Shown: positions 35,835 to 45,028, numbered from the stretch's first letter. The stretch is 64,000 nt of DNA from Bradyrhizobium sp. CCBAU 53340 (GCF_015291645.1 NZ_CP030055.1:3410001-3474000), one strand, 5' to 3'. Numbers and translations are program-made. Notes: generated by a model not told the origin, from the letters alone.

Positions 35835-36749
35835 ATGGATACCAGGCAGCAGACCAACGTCGCCGTCGAGCTGGCGCTGCTGGTCGGGCTCGCAACGCTG
35901 TGGGGCGGCTCCTACACTTTCATCAAGCTTGGTGTCGCCACCATTCCGCCGGTGACCCTGATCGCGGCGCGCACGTCGATCGCAGGCCTGCTGCTGCTCA
36001 TTGTCATGCGGGCGAGGGGCATCAGCATGCCCACGGACGCCGCGACCTGGCAGCGCTTCGCGTTCCAGGCCGTCCTCAACAGCGTCATCCCCTGGACCCT
36101 GATCGCCTGGGGCGAGCGCCATGTCGATGCGGCGCTTGCCACCATCCTCAATTCGGCCGGGCCGATCTTCACCTTCCTGCTCACCGCGATCGTCACCCGT
36201 CATGAGGCCACGACGCCGCGAAAGCTGTTCGGCGTGGTCGCCGGCATGGCCGGCATCCTGCTGATCGTCGGCGTCGATGCGTTCCGCGACATCGGTAGCG
36301 GCCTCCTCGCGGAAGCGGCGATCGTCGCCGCCACCGTCTGCTACGCCTGCGCCGCGATCTTCGGCCGTAGCTTCAAAGGCCTCGATCCCATGGCGCCGGC
36401 CGCCGGCTCGTTGCTGGCGGGTGCGGCCGTGCTGATCCCGGCCTCGCTCGTGCTCGAGCAGCCTTGGGCGCTGTCGCCCTCGCTCGCTTCCGTCCTGGCG
36501 CTGCTCGCGCTCGCGGTATTCTCGACCGCGGCGGCGTTCGCGATCTATTTCCGCTTGATCCAGACCCTCGGCTCGGTCGGCACCACGGCCCAGGCGTACC
36601 TGCGCGTCCCGATCGGGGTTGCGATCAGCGTCGCTTTCCTGGGCGAAACGCTGAGCCGGACCGCATGGATTGGTCTCGCCTGCGTCGTCCTCGGCGTCGC
36701 CGCCATGACGATCCCGGCCCGGCGGGCTGCCGTCGCTAAACCATCATGA
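35835..36749 (+). CDS. DMT-family EamA permease (drug/metabolite exporter)
   Basis: 304 aa from ATG 35835; a GTG at 35814 lies in the loop of the upstream hairpin. Ten hydrophobic segments in two EamA repeats; first LLVGLATLWGGSYTFIKLGV with the conserved W-G-S/T-F motif, ending WIGLACVVLGVAAMTI. Inner-membrane transporter, probably exporting a metabolite; substrate unknown. Confidence 0.87.
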   Translation: MDTRQQTNVAVELALLVGLATLWGGSYTFIKLGVATIPPVTLIAARTSIAGLLLLIVMRARGISMPTDAATWQRFAFQAVLNSVIPWTLIAWGERHVDAALATILNSAGPIFTFLLTAIVTRHEATTPRKLFGVVAGMAGILLIVGVDAFRDIGSGLLAEAAIVAATVCYACAAIFGRSFKGLDPMAPAAGSLLAGAAVLIPASLVLEQPWALSPSLASVLALLALAVFSTAAAFAIYFRLIQTLGSVGTTAQAYLRVPIGVAISVAFLGETLSRTAWIGLACVVLGVAAMTIPARRAAVAKPS

Positions 36750-36818
36750 AAAACAGCCCCTTCCGGCCTCCGGAGGCATGTTCCCCCGGAGGGGCGATAC
36801 AGCGTATATTGGGCGGGT

Positions 36819-39527
36819 ATGGAGTCCGGTTCCGCCCCAATGCCCGTCGAAACGCCACCGAATTCGCCGCCGAAGCGATCGTTTTCGCTGTCGATCGGCC
36901 AGATGACGTTCGGCAGCTTCATCCTGGTGCTGGCGGTGATCATCGTCACCTCGACCGCCAGCGTGATCGCGATCCGGCATATCGACGCCACCTTCGCCGA
37001 ACTCCAGCGGCTGCAAAGCGTCGGCGATCTCGCCGAAGACATCGACCGCCGCATGAACGATTTGCGGCTCGCCGCGCGTGACTTCGTCACCGATCCTGGC
37101 GCCGGCATCCAGTTCAAGCAGGTCGGCGAGGCCGCCTCGACCCTGAGCGACATTCTCAAGAAGACCCGCATTGAGCTTGCCCCTGAACAGCAGGACATGA
37201 TCGACGGCGTCTCCGAGCGGCTTGCGACCTATCGCAGCGGGCTGGAGCGGATCTCGACCCTGATCGATCGCCGTGCCCAGTTGCTCGCCGGGCTGCCGCC
37301 ATTGCGCGACCAATTCGACGCAGCGGTCTCCGCAAGCGGCGACCGTGATCTTGCCGCCCGCCTGTCGGAGGCGCAGAGCCGGATTGCGCTCGGGCTGCTC
37401 GCGCGCAATCCATCCGCTGCCGAGCAAGCCGCGCAGAGCATGCGGACCATGGAGATCGCCGACAGCGGATTGAAGGCGGCCGTGAACAATTACGCCGATG
37501 CCATCATCGCGGTCGCCGTCCGCGAACGGCAGATCGCCGATATCGACCGCGAGGTGCTGGGGACCGAGGGGCGGCTGATCGGCCGCGTCACCGAATTGCT
37601 CCGCGACGTCAGCGACCGCCGCGGTCACGTGCTGTCGCGCGACTTTGCCCGGACGCTCGCGGAAGCGCGCTGGCAGAGCATCGTGCTCGGCAGCATGGGC
37701 GTGCTGATCGGCATCCTCGCCGCTGTCTTCGTGGTGGGACGAACTGTGCGCCCGCTGGCCCAGATCGCGCGCTCCATCCGTGCCCTTGCGGCGGGCGTGA
37801 AGGATACGTCGATCCCGTCGGCCGATCTCAACAACGAGATCGGCGACATCGCCCGCGCCGCCGAGGTGTTCCGCCGTGCGCTGGAGGAGGCCGACACCGC
37901 CCGCGAAGCGGCGGTGCGCGCGCTCACCGAGCAGCGGCTGGCGGAAGAAAGCTATCGCAAGCTGTTCGAGGGCTCGATCGACGGCATCTACGTGACGACG
38001 CCGGCAGGCGATCTCCTCAACGCCAATCCGGCGCTGGCGCGGATGATGGGCTATGACAGCCCGCAGCACCTGATCGACAGCATCAGCGACATCGCCCATA
38101 CCATCTATGTCCATCCCGAGGCGCGCGCGGAATACCAGCGGTTAATGCATCGCGACGGCATGGTACGCGAGTTCGAGTACCAGGTGCGCCAGCGCAGCGG
38201 CGACATCCTCTGGCTTTCCGACAGCGCGACCGGCGTGCGGGACGAGGATGGCAAAATTGTCCGCTACGAAGGCACGCTGCGCGACATCACCGACCAGAAA
38301 CGGGCGGAAGATGCCATTGCCGAAGGCCGGCGCCTGCTCCAGCAGGTCATCGACACCGTGCCCGCCGTCATCAACGTCAAGGACCGCGACCTCCGTTACG
38401 TGCTGATGAATCGCTATATGGCCGGCATCTTCGGCATCGAGCCGGGCGATGCGCTCGGCCGCACCACGGCCGATCTGATGTCGCGCTATGGCGCGGCCAA
38501 GACCGACGAGAACGACAAGCGCGTTCTCCGCCAGCGGAAGGGGCTCGGCTTCTACGAGGAGGAGTACAAGGACGCCTCCGGCAACATGCGGCAATGGCTG
38601 GTCAACAAGCTGCCGCTGCTCGATGCCGAGGGCGAGATCGAGCGGATCGTGACCGTGGCGCTCGACATCGGCGAGCGCAAGCGCGGCGAACAGGAGATGC
38701 GGAAGGCCAAGGACGCCGCCGAGACCGCGCTGCGCAATCTGCGCGAGACCCAGGCCTCGCTGATCGAGGCGGAAAAGCTCGCCGCCCTTGGGCGCCTGGT
38801 TGCCGGCGTCGCCCACGAGGTCAACAATCCCGTCGGCATCAGTCTGACCGTCGCCTCTGCGCTGGAGCGCAAGACGGCGATATTCAGCGCCGAGGTGGAG
38901 CGCGGCGAGCTTCGCCGCTCGACGCTCAACGACTATCTCAACACCAGTCGCGATGCGTCCTCGCAGCTCGTCTCAAATCTCAATCGCGCGGCCGAACTGA
39001 TCCAGTCGTTCAAACAGGTCGCGGCCGACCGCAATTATTCCGACCAGCGCACCTTCGACCTCGCCGACCTCACCGAGCAGGTGGTGATGAGCCTGCGCCC
39101 GGGCCTGCGCAAGCAGAACCTGACGCTCAATGTCGAGTGCCAGCCTAACCTGACCATGAACAGCTATCCCGGTCCGTACGGGCAGGTGCTGACCAATCTG
39201 TTCCTGAATTCGGTGGCGCACGCTTTCCCGGATGGACGCGCGGGGGTCATCGACATCCAGGTGCGTGAATCCGGCAAGGACAATGTCGAGATCATCGTCT
39301 CCGACAATGGCTGCGGCATGTCGCTCGACGTGCGCCGCCGTGCCTTCGATCCGTTTTTCACGACGCGGCGCGATCAGGGCGGCACCGGCCTTGGGCTGCA
39401 CATCGTCTACAGCATCGTCACCAACCGGCTCGGTGGGCGGCTGGACCTCGATTCCGAGCCGGGTGGCGGCACGCGCATCCAGATGATCCTGCCGCGCACG
39501 GCGCCGCTGGAGCAGGCTGCAGAATAG
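36819..39527 (+). CDS. Membrane sensor histidine kinase with HAMP and two PAS domains
   Basis: 902 aa. TM1 at about 29-51, a periplasmic sensor region to ~285 with helical, Leu/Ala-rich sequence, TM2 ~286-307, HAMP ~308-360 (ending NNEIGDIARAAEVFRRAL), PAS ~377-495, PAS ~503-630, then a dimerisation domain with phospho-acceptor His666 (GVAHEVNNPVG) and ATPase domain with N box, VSDNGCGM, FDPFFTTR and GTGLGLHI. The HEVNNP form places it near the NtrB/DctB-like kinases. No response-regulator gene is adjacent, so the partner is unknown (orphan). Signal unknown. Confidence 0.9.
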   Translation: MESGSAPMPVETPPNSPPKRSFSLSIGQMTFGSFILVLAVIIVTSTASVIAIRHIDATFAELQRLQSVGDLAEDIDRRMNDLRLAARDFVTDPGAGIQFKQVGEAASTLSDILKKTRIELAPEQQDMIDGVSERLATYRSGLERISTLIDRRAQLLAGLPPLRDQFDAAVSASGDRDLAARLSEAQSRIALGLLARNPSAAEQAAQSMRTMEIADSGLKAAVNNYADAIIAVAVRERQIADIDREVLGTEGRLIGRVTELLRDVSDRRGHVLSRDFARTLAEARWQSIVLGSMGVLIGILAAVFVVGRTVRPLAQIARSIRALAAGVKDTSIPSADLNNEIGDIARAAEVFRRALEEADTAREAAVRALTEQRLAEESYRKLFEGSIDGIYVTTPAGDLLNANPALARMMGYDSPQHLIDSISDIAHTIYVHPEARAEYQRLMHRDGMVREFEYQVRQRSGDILWLSDSATGVRDEDGKIVRYEGTLRDITDQKRAEDAIAEGRRLLQQVIDTVPAVINVKDRDLRYVLMNRYMAGIFGIEPGDALGRTTADLMSRYGAAKTDENDKRVLRQRKGLGFYEEEYKDASGNMRQWLVNKLPLLDAEGEIERIVTVALDIGERKRGEQEMRKAKDAAETALRNLRETQASLIEAEKLAALGRLVAGVAHEVNNPVGISLTVASALERKTAIFSAEVERGELRRSTLNDYLNTSRDASSQLVSNLNRAAELIQSFKQVAADRNYSDQRTFDLADLTEQVVMSLRPGLRKQNLTLNVECQPNLTMNSYPGPYGQVLTNLFLNSVAHAFPDGRAGVIDIQVRESGKDNVEIIVSDNGCGMSLDVRRRAFDPFFTTRRDQGGTGLGLHIVYSIVTNRLGGRLDLDSEPGGGTRIQMILPRTAPLEQAAE

Positions 39528-39585
39528 CTCGCGCCAGAGCTTTTCCCATTCCGATGGAATCGGAACGGGGCTCTAGATTCTTGTC

Positions 39586-39636
39586 TTGACGCGTTTTCTT
39601 GACGCGAACCGGTACCCACTTCGCTCGAAAACGCTC
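39586..39636. repeat. Dispersed short repeat, TTGACGCGTTTTCTTGACGCG family, copy 1
   Basis: TTGACGCGTTTTCTTGACGC and following bases to CGCTC recur with few changes at 63532-63583. Here it abuts the stop of the GrlR-like gene. Confidence 0.85.
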
Positions 39637-39989
39637 TAATCGACGTCGACGAGCTTGTGCAGGGTGGCGCCGAAAATCAGGCTGGCCTTGCCGACCAGCG
39701 CCGTGCCGGTCATTTCTGCGCGTGTGTCGGTGTAAGTCCCGCTGACGCCGATGCCGACCGGAGCAGGGCCACCGAACAGCGGATTGTCGTCGCCGCGCGG
39801 TGACGTGTGCCGTTGCACCAGCACCTCGCCCTTGAAGGTGTGGTCGTCTTTTACGACGTAGCTGCCGGTGTAATAGAGGTACGCATCGCCGCCAAGGATC
39901 TTGCCGTCGCGAAAAAGAATCACGCCGCTGCCCTTGCCGACTCGACCATCGAGCAGGCTCACGTGGATCGAATAGAGGCCGTTCTTCAT
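39636..39989 (-). CDS. GrlR-family protein
   Basis: 117 aa from ATG 39989; a longer frame upstream lacks family-like sequence. MKNGLYSIHVSLLDGRVGKG then GVILFRDGKILGGDAYLYYTG and TFKGEVLVQRHT match the GrlR beta-barrel fold, known in enteric pathogens as the anti-activator of GrlA in type III secretion. The EDED surface loop used for GrlA binding is not seen (KDDHTF instead). In rhizobia this family is widespread away from secretion genes; a lipid-like ligand or other role is possible. Confidence 0.8.
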   Translation of the reverse strand: MKNGLYSIHVSLLDGRVGKGSGVILFRDGKILGGDAYLYYTGSYVVKDDHTFKGEVLVQRHTSPRGDDNPLFGGPAPVGIGVSGTYTDTRAEMTGTALVGKASLIFGATLHKLVDVD

Positions 39990-40250
39990 AACGTCCCGAG
40001 GCCGGCCGCCATCGCCCAATGGCGTAACCGGTGAAGCTTTTATGCCAAAGCGCAACTCTTCGCGCAACGCGGCAGTTTTGCCTGCAATGGTGTTTCGTGC
40101 CGGCACGCGAACCGTAGTCATCCCGGCTTGCCTGTGACGCAGATATGACGGTCTCATCATGCAGCGAGGCCAGTCGCTGCGAATCAGAGTTGGCCCGCGA
40201 AATGCATAGCCATTGTTGCACTGGCCGCGGGGTGCTGGAGCAAGACGAAC

Positions 40251-40748
40251 GTGAGCAACTGGATCGATTCCGGCGGCGATGAGCCGCGTCTGTACAGTGC
40301 GCGTCCCACGATTTGCGAAACGCAGCGACGGCGAACCGGCCGTCCCACACGATGGCGAAGCGCGGCAAGTGTTGCTTGCGCGCTGGCGCTGATCACGCTG
40401 GTTGCCCCGCTCGGGCACGCACGCGACCGCGGCCAGTTCGTCAACACCAGTGCCGAGCTGAAGGCCTGGTTCGACGGCTTGCGCAGCGGCAAGGGGCCAT
40501 GCTGCTCCGATGCCGACGGCTCGGCGATCTCCGACTCCGACTGGGAAAGCAAGGACGGGCACTATCGCGTCCGCATCCCGCGCCTCGGCTACGTCATCGA
40601 AGGCAAGGAGCAGGAGCTTGTCTGGGTGGATGTGCCCGAGGATGCGGTGATCTCGGAGCCCAATCGGGTCGGGCGTACCATGGTATGGCCGATCTACGGC
40701 TATATGGGCGTCAGCATCCGCTGCTTTATGCCGGGTAGTATGACCTAG
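40251..40748 (+). CDS. Exported hypothetical protein
   Basis: 165 aa from GTG 40251; the exact start is unsure. An Arg-rich stretch and a hydrophobic segment (SVACALALITLVAPLGHA) form an atypical long signal peptide or N-terminal anchor. The mature part FVNTSAELKAWFDGLRSGKGPCCSDADGSAI contains a Cys pair (CC), and another Cys near the end (RCFMPG). Recurs in Bradyrhizobium as a secreted protein; function unknown. Confidence 0.6.
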   Translation: MSNWIDSGGDEPRLYSARPTICETQRRRTGRPTRWRSAASVACALALITLVAPLGHARDRGQFVNTSAELKAWFDGLRSGKGPCCSDADGSAISDSDWESKDGHYRVRIPRLGYVIEGKEQELVWVDVPEDAVISEPNRVGRTMVWPIYGYMGVSIRCFMPGSMT

Positions 40749-40776
40749 CTAGCCGGGCAGCGCTTCGCCTGCCGCG

Positions 40777-41163
40777 TCACGTATATTTCTTGTCGCGCTC
40801 AAGCAGCTCGATGGAGATGCCTTCGGGCCCGCGAATGAAGCAGATGCGAACGCCTGGCCGGATCGTGGTCGGCTCGCGCGTGAAGGTTACGCCCTTGGCC
40901 TTGATCTCGGCGGCGACGGCGTCGATGTCCTTCACCGTGAGCCCGAAATGGTCGAGGCCCTGATGAGGGTGCGGAGGCGGCGGGCTGACGGTGCTGTCGC
41001 CTTCCAGCGGCGCGATGAAGATCCTTGCGCCGCCGAGATTCACGTCGATACGTCCCGGCGCGCGCACGATCTCGCCGCCGAGGACATCGCGCAGCCAGGC
41101 CGCGGTTGCTTCCGGATCGGGGCTGCGCAGATGGACGTGATCCCAGGTGACGACAACCGGCAT
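40777..41163 (-). CDS. VOC-family (glyoxalase/dioxygenase fold) protein
   Basis: 128 aa from ATG 41163, with a strong GGGAGGAATTG upstream. One VOC domain made of two beta-alpha-beta3 modules: WDHVHLRSPDPEATAAWLRD, LDHFGLTVKDIDAVAAEIKA and IRGPEGISIELLER. Candidate metal ligands are His in DHVHL, His in LDHFG and Glu in SIELLE. Could be a glyoxalase, epimerase or dioxygenase; substrate unknown. Confidence 0.83.
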   Translation of the reverse strand: MPVVVTWDHVHLRSPDPEATAAWLRDVLGGEIVRAPGRIDVNLGGARIFIAPLEGDSTVSPPPPHPHQGLDHFGLTVKDIDAVAAEIKAKGVTFTREPTTIRPGVRICFIRGPEGISIELLERDKKYT

Positions 41164-41315
41164 TTCAATTCCTCCCGATAGGGGCTTTGCGATGTTGCAG
41201 CGCATGTTAGCGATCCCGACCGACGATCGCCACTGCAGCTCCTACCCGAGATTCCCACGGTCGCGGGAACCTTAGTTCGTCTCGTGGATTAACGAGGGAG
41301 GCGGGTAATATACCT

Positions 41316-41870
41316 ATGAGCGCAGGGTCTGGCCGGATCGGACTGGGAAATCTCGTCAGGAATGGCGAGGATTCGCTGCGGTCCAGGCTCGCAAGCATCT
41401 GGCTCAAACGCGGCCTTCTCTGGTTGTTGGCCGCGATCGTCACTGGCGGTGCCGTCTGGCTGGTGATGCCGCCTTCCGAGGGAAACGTCGCACAAACCGG
41501 GCCGGTGAAAATGGCGCTGGCAACCATCGATCCAGCTTCCCCGACAACCGCCTCGGATACCTCCGCCACCCAAGCTGCAGGCCTCGACGGGCTGAAAATC
41601 TCGTCACAGACTTGGCGCCGCGGCGGACTTGGTTCGAAGGCGCTGGTGACCTTCACCTTGCGAAACGACAATGACTATGCCGTAAGGGACGTCGAGATCG
41701 TCTGCGCTTTTGCGCGACGCGACGGCAGCCATTTGACCGACCGTAGTCGCGTGCTGGCCGACATCGTCGGCATGAAGAGCCGCAAGACCTTTGCGCGCGT
41801 TCCCGTCGGGTTTGTTAACGTGAACGCCGATCAGGCCAAGTGCTCGTTGGTCACGGCGCGGCGCGTCTAA
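41316..41870 (+). CDS. Membrane-anchored hypothetical protein (FxLYD-like)
   Basis: 184 aa with one membrane helix (GLLWLLAAIVTGGAVWLVM, ~34-52), a low-complexity linker and a beta-rich end part beginning LKISSQTWRRGGLGSKALVT, including NDNDYAVRDVEIVCAFARRDGS. The end part resembles FxLYD-type domains, a fold of unknown role. Periplasmic C-terminus likely. Function unknown. Confidence 0.65.
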   Translation: MSAGSGRIGLGNLVRNGEDSLRSRLASIWLKRGLLWLLAAIVTGGAVWLVMPPSEGNVAQTGPVKMALATIDPASPTTASDTSATQAAGLDGLKISSQTWRRGGLGSKALVTFTLRNDNDYAVRDVEIVCAFARRDGSHLTDRSRVLADIVGMKSRKTFARVPVGFVNVNADQAKCSLVTARRV

Positions 41871-42029
41871 GGGGACCACAGTTCGCTAGCGGAAAAGTTA
41901 CCGTCCTTGCCCATTGGCCAAATTCTTGGCGTTGCCATTTGAACCAAAGGCTGGCCGCAGGAACCAATTAGAGGATCGCCGGTTGAGGCGAAAAGCCCAC
42001 GCGGGGATGCGGGGGGCGGAGCGCGGCCA

Positions 42030-42488
42030 ATGCCCATCTTTCGGTATTTCATGTTCGTCGGTGGAGCGCTACTCGCACTGTTGTTCGCAGTTGATGTTGT
42101 TTGGCCGACGTCGCCGGCCGCGCAGGCCGTTGCGAGTGCAGGCTACGACCAGCCACTGATCCGGATCCGGTCCGACCGCCATCTGCCTGACCGCGTCGTG
42201 CTTGATACCAGCCAGCCGACCATCGCAGCGCCCGCGACAAAGACAGCTGCCGTCGCCGCGCCTCAGCCGACCGCGCAGGCGGATCCATTGGCTGACATGT
42301 CGGCGAAGTCGCGGGTGCGCGAGACATTCGCCCAATTTACGCCGAAGGCCGACGCCAAGCCGCAGGCCCAGGCCCCCGCTCAGCCCAGGCGCAAGGTGGC
42401 TCGGGCGCGTCCGGCGCCGCAGCGTGGCCAGCCGATGATGCTGGTGGCGCAGCAGCCGCATTTCGGTCTTTTCAACACGACATGGTGA
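42030..42488 (+). CDS. Single-pass membrane protein with Ala/Pro-rich basic tail
   Basis: 152 aa, starting MPIFRYFMFVGGALLALLFA (membrane anchor). The rest is Ala-, Pro-, Gln- and Lys-rich with a basic stretch RRKVARARPAPQRG and ends in GLFNTTW. No domain recognised. A family of this shape is common in Bradyrhizobium. Function unknown. A terminator follows the stop codon. Confidence 0.7.
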   Translation: MPIFRYFMFVGGALLALLFAVDVVWPTSPAAQAVASAGYDQPLIRIRSDRHLPDRVVLDTSQPTIAAPATKTAAVAAPQPTAQADPLADMSAKSRVRETFAQFTPKADAKPQAQAPAQPRRKVARARPAPQRGQPMMLVAQQPHFGLFNTTW

Positions 42489-42500
42489 CAGTGCCTTTGG

Positions 42501-42532
42501 CCGCCTCGATTAAGGCGGAGGGGGCTTTTTAT
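42501..42532 (+). terminator. Terminator-like hairpin after the 42030-42488 gene
   Basis: CCGCCT (42501-42506) and AGGCGG (42513-42518) form a stem with a 6-nt loop, and a T-rich tract (GGGCTTTTTATT) follows a few bases later. It ends the gene and precedes the tRNA. Confidence 0.6.
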
Positions 42533-42638
42533 TGTCTGACCGCTCTGCTAATTCGAACCGATCCGAACGTCGTCGATGGGCTGGCCTGCCAGCATATGAC
42601 CGTGGCGCTTCGGTTGCGGCCCAATATCTGGGGCCAGG

Positions 42639-42715
42639 GCGCTCGTAGCTCAGCTGGATAGAGCATCGGATTTCGATTCCGAGGGTCGGAGGTTCGAATC
42701 CTTCCGAGCGCGCCA
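42639..42715 (+). tRNA. tRNA-Arg (anticodon TCG)
   Basis: 77-nt cloverleaf: acceptor GCGCTCG/CGAGCGC, D arm GCTC...GAGC, anticodon stem TCGGA/TCCGA with loop TTTCGAT giving anticodon TCG (reads CGA), variable loop, T arm with GGTTCGAATCC, encoded CCA. Downstream, no integrase or direct repeat of the 3' end is visible before the AraC gene. Confidence 0.96.
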
Positions 42716-42784
42716 TCGTCACTGTTGTCCAGGCCGTCGCATCCGTCCGCGCCGTCCGCTCGCGCGGGATCTGTGGCGCCGCTG

Positions 42785-43858
42785 TCAGCTTGCCGAAAGT
42801 CCGGCTTGCCGCGCCCTCGCCAACGTATCGGAAGGTGCCTCGTGGAAAGTTGCGCGGTACGCCGCCGCAAACTCGCCGAGGTGATGAAAGCCCTGGGCGC
42901 GCGCACACGTGGCGACCGAGACGCCACTGCTCCTGAGGAGTTGCGTGCGGGTGGCCCACAGCCGCTTCAGGCGGATGTATTGATGCAGGCTCATGCCGCG
43001 CACTTTGCTCACCGCGCCGCTGAGCGTGCGGACCGAGACGCCGAATTCACCGGCGAGATCCGCGGTATAGATCGGAGAGGTCGGATAGGCCGAGACATAA
43101 TCGTCGATCTGCTGAACGAGCCTTGCGGATCGCGCGCCGGCGCTCGGTGTGCGGCGCTCGGACATTGGGTCTATCTGAAACAGGTCGTCGAGAGCGAGCA
43201 GCAGGCCCTCCTGGAGATGCGCCGCGACTTCCGTGGTCTCGAACATGTGCGGCTCGACCGAGGCGGTCCGGAGAATGTCTTGCACGAGCTGCCGCGCATA
43301 GAGATGAGCGGCAGCGTCCGCGATGCGAATCCACAGAGCGTCGGCGCGATCGAACCAGCCGCGATCCTTGAGTGTCGGCGCGAACATGATCAGCGCATGA
43401 TAATTGATCTGGGGCTCGACGAAATGGCAATGGTGGTTGCCCCGCAGGGCGATGAAAAAGCGCGAGTCGATATCCATTCCGCTCGAACTGGCGCGCAGGT
43501 TATCGCTCATCGGCAGGATCACCATACCGCCCGGTGCGCGGTAGGTGGTCTCCAGGATACGTGCAAACGACCTTGCGACAATGATCCGGCATGCCGGCAG
43601 GTTCACGATCGCGCGCGCTGCCGCGAAGTTGGCGACGTCGAGCGGAATGCTGCGGGCGTCTTCCAGCGACTCGGCCGGGCGAAACGAGTCGACGTCGGTA
43701 AACCGGGTCAGCTGGAGGGCGGAGGAGGGGGCGAGAGCGTCGAAGAACATGCATCTGGCCAGATCTTGCAATGTGACAATAAAATGAACGCGGCCATCAA
43801 TGGCGAAACCCGACGATTCAGTAAACTGGATTCCGGGCCGTAGTATTGCGGGCGTCAT
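42785..43858 (-). CDS. AraC-family transcriptional regulator
   Basis: About 357 aa from ATG 43858 (a further in-frame ATG lies at 43954; neither has a clear ribosome-binding site). An N-terminal ligand or sensing domain of ~220 residues precedes a C-terminal double HTH: YTADLAGEFGVSVRTLSGAVSKVRGMSLHQYIRLKRL and VSVATCARAQGFHHLGEFAAAYRATFHEAPSDTLAR. The AraC signature GF.H.GEF...Y...F...P is clear. Target genes not obvious: neighbours are a tRNA and a small secreted protein gene. Confidence 0.85.
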   Translation of the reverse strand: MTPAILRPGIQFTESSGFAIDGRVHFIVTLQDLARCMFFDALAPSSALQLTRFTDVDSFRPAESLEDARSIPLDVANFAAARAIVNLPACRIIVARSFARILETTYRAPGGMVILPMSDNLRASSSGMDIDSRFFIALRGNHHCHFVEPQINYHALIMFAPTLKDRGWFDRADALWIRIADAAAHLYARQLVQDILRTASVEPHMFETTEVAAHLQEGLLLALDDLFQIDPMSERRTPSAGARSARLVQQIDDYVSAYPTSPIYTADLAGEFGVSVRTLSGAVSKVRGMSLHQYIRLKRLWATRTQLLRSSGVSVATCARAQGFHHLGEFAAAYRATFHEAPSDTLARARQAGLSAS

Positions 43859-44012
43859 GCCACAGGGACGGTCGGATCGATGCCGCCGTCGACGGTTTCG
43901 GCTCACCAGCTGATCGATGGTATGAGCCTCGTACCAGGCGAGTGCAGGCGTCAAAGCTCGCCGCCTGCACCATCTCGCAAAAGCGAAAGGGCCCCAGAGG
44001 GCCCTTCAAATC

Positions 44013-44288
44013 TCACCAGCGGCGATAGCCGTAATAGCCATAGTAGCGCGGTCCATAGTAACGCGGGCCATAATAGCGCGGCCCATAATAATATCCCGGG
44101 CCGTAACCGTAATAATAGTTCGGCCGCCACCAGCAGCGTCCCCAGGCGTTGCAAACCATGCGGACCTGCTCGACGTTGGAGGCCTGCGGCGCGGTCGGGG
44201 CCGGTGCAACGGGCATGGCTGACGCCGTCGACGATACCGCGAGGGTGCCGAACAGGGACGCGGCGACAAGGCCGATCTTGAGCTTCAT
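44013..44288 (-). CDS. Secreted Tyr/Gly-rich repeat protein
   Basis: 91 aa with GGAGGAAG upstream. Signal peptide MKLKIGLVAASLFGTLAVSS cleaved near STASA. The mature part has NAWGRCWWRPNYYYGYGPG and then three tandem YYGPR units before YYGYYGYRRW. One Cys pair (CNAWGRC). Probably a periplasmic or envelope protein; the tandem units are also a DNA repeat of about 15 bp (44045-44095). Function unknown. Confidence 0.72.
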   Translation of the reverse strand: MKLKIGLVAASLFGTLAVSSTASAMPVAPAPTAPQASNVEQVRMVCNAWGRCWWRPNYYYGYGPGYYYGPRYYGPRYYGPRYYGYYGYRRW

Positions 44289-44579
44289 GATGTCTTCCTC
44301 CGCTTACGCAATACAGGATATCGAAGTTGTTCTGATCAAATTGTGGCGGAACCGAAATGTAATGGTGATGAACAAATCCTCGTCGGTCCGCTGAGGCCTG
44401 ATCCAGCGCGGGCAAACTACCTAGGTTCACGTCCATAGCCAAGACCGTGCGCGCTGCAGCCGGGTCGGGCGACCGCTGCCGTTTGTTGATCCCGCTCAAT
44501 TCGCAGATCCGGCTCTGCTCCTAGTCTGATTACACCAAGGCCGTGGCAAGGTGCCGGCGGTCGGGCAGGGTGAATCTCG
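44289..44579. other. Intergenic region between divergent genes
   Basis: About 290 bases between the Tyr/Gly-rich gene and the DUF3775 gene. It should hold both promoters. An AT-richer patch (GAAGTTGTTCTGATCAAATT, 44323-44342) lies near the minus-strand gene. No gene or repeat seen. Confidence 0.45.
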
Positions 44580-44990
44580 ATGCGAGCCATTCCAAATCTG
44601 TCGATCTCGCCGGAGAAGGTCTTCTTCGTCGTATCAAAGGCGCGCCGGTCCGATAGCGAGGCGGCCGGGGGCGGGGTCATTCTGGATTCCGGTGACGACG
44701 ACATGAGCTATGGCCGCGGCGGGCGTGGCGAAGCCACCGACCGTGCCGAGCTCGCCGGCTTCATCCGCGACCTCAACGTCGACGAGCAGATCGACCTCGT
44801 CGCGCTGACCTGGCTTGGACGTGGCGACGATGAACTCTCCAACTGGCGCGACCTGCTTACCCAGGCGGCGCAGGCCCATAATCGGCGCACCGCATCGTAT
44901 TTGATCGGTACGCCCATGCTCGCCGACTATCTGGAGGAGGCGATGGCGCAGTTCGGCAAGTCCTTCGAGGAGTTCGAAGAGCATCTCTGA
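44580..44990 (+). CDS. DUF3775-domain protein
   Basis: 136 aa. NLSISPEKVFFVVSKARR at the start and the end part TDRAELAGFIRDLNVDEQIDLVALTWLGRGDDELSNW match DUF3775, a short cytosolic alphaproteobacterial family. The acidic end IGTPMLADYLEEAMAQFGKSFEEFEEHL is also typical. Followed 38 nt later by a host-attachment-like gene, perhaps co-transcribed. Function unknown. Confidence 0.8.
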   Translation: MRAIPNLSISPEKVFFVVSKARRSDSEAAGGGVILDSGDDDMSYGRGGRGEATDRAELAGFIRDLNVDEQIDLVALTWLGRGDDELSNWRDLLTQAAQAHNRRTASYLIGTPMLADYLEEAMAQFGKSFEEFEEHL

Positions 44991-45028
44991 CCCGTGACAC
45001 GGCGCGTAGTTTTTTGAGGAGCAGTGCA

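Noticed and set aside
36753..36818. GC-rich hairpins upstream of the histidine kinase as a terminator
   Set aside because: CCTCCGGAGG and CCCCTTCCGG/CCCGGAGGGG pair imperfectly and no T-run follows, so the evidence is too weak.
42639..42784. tRNA-Arg as an integration site
   Set aside because: No integrase gene and no duplicate of the tRNA 3' end were seen in the window.
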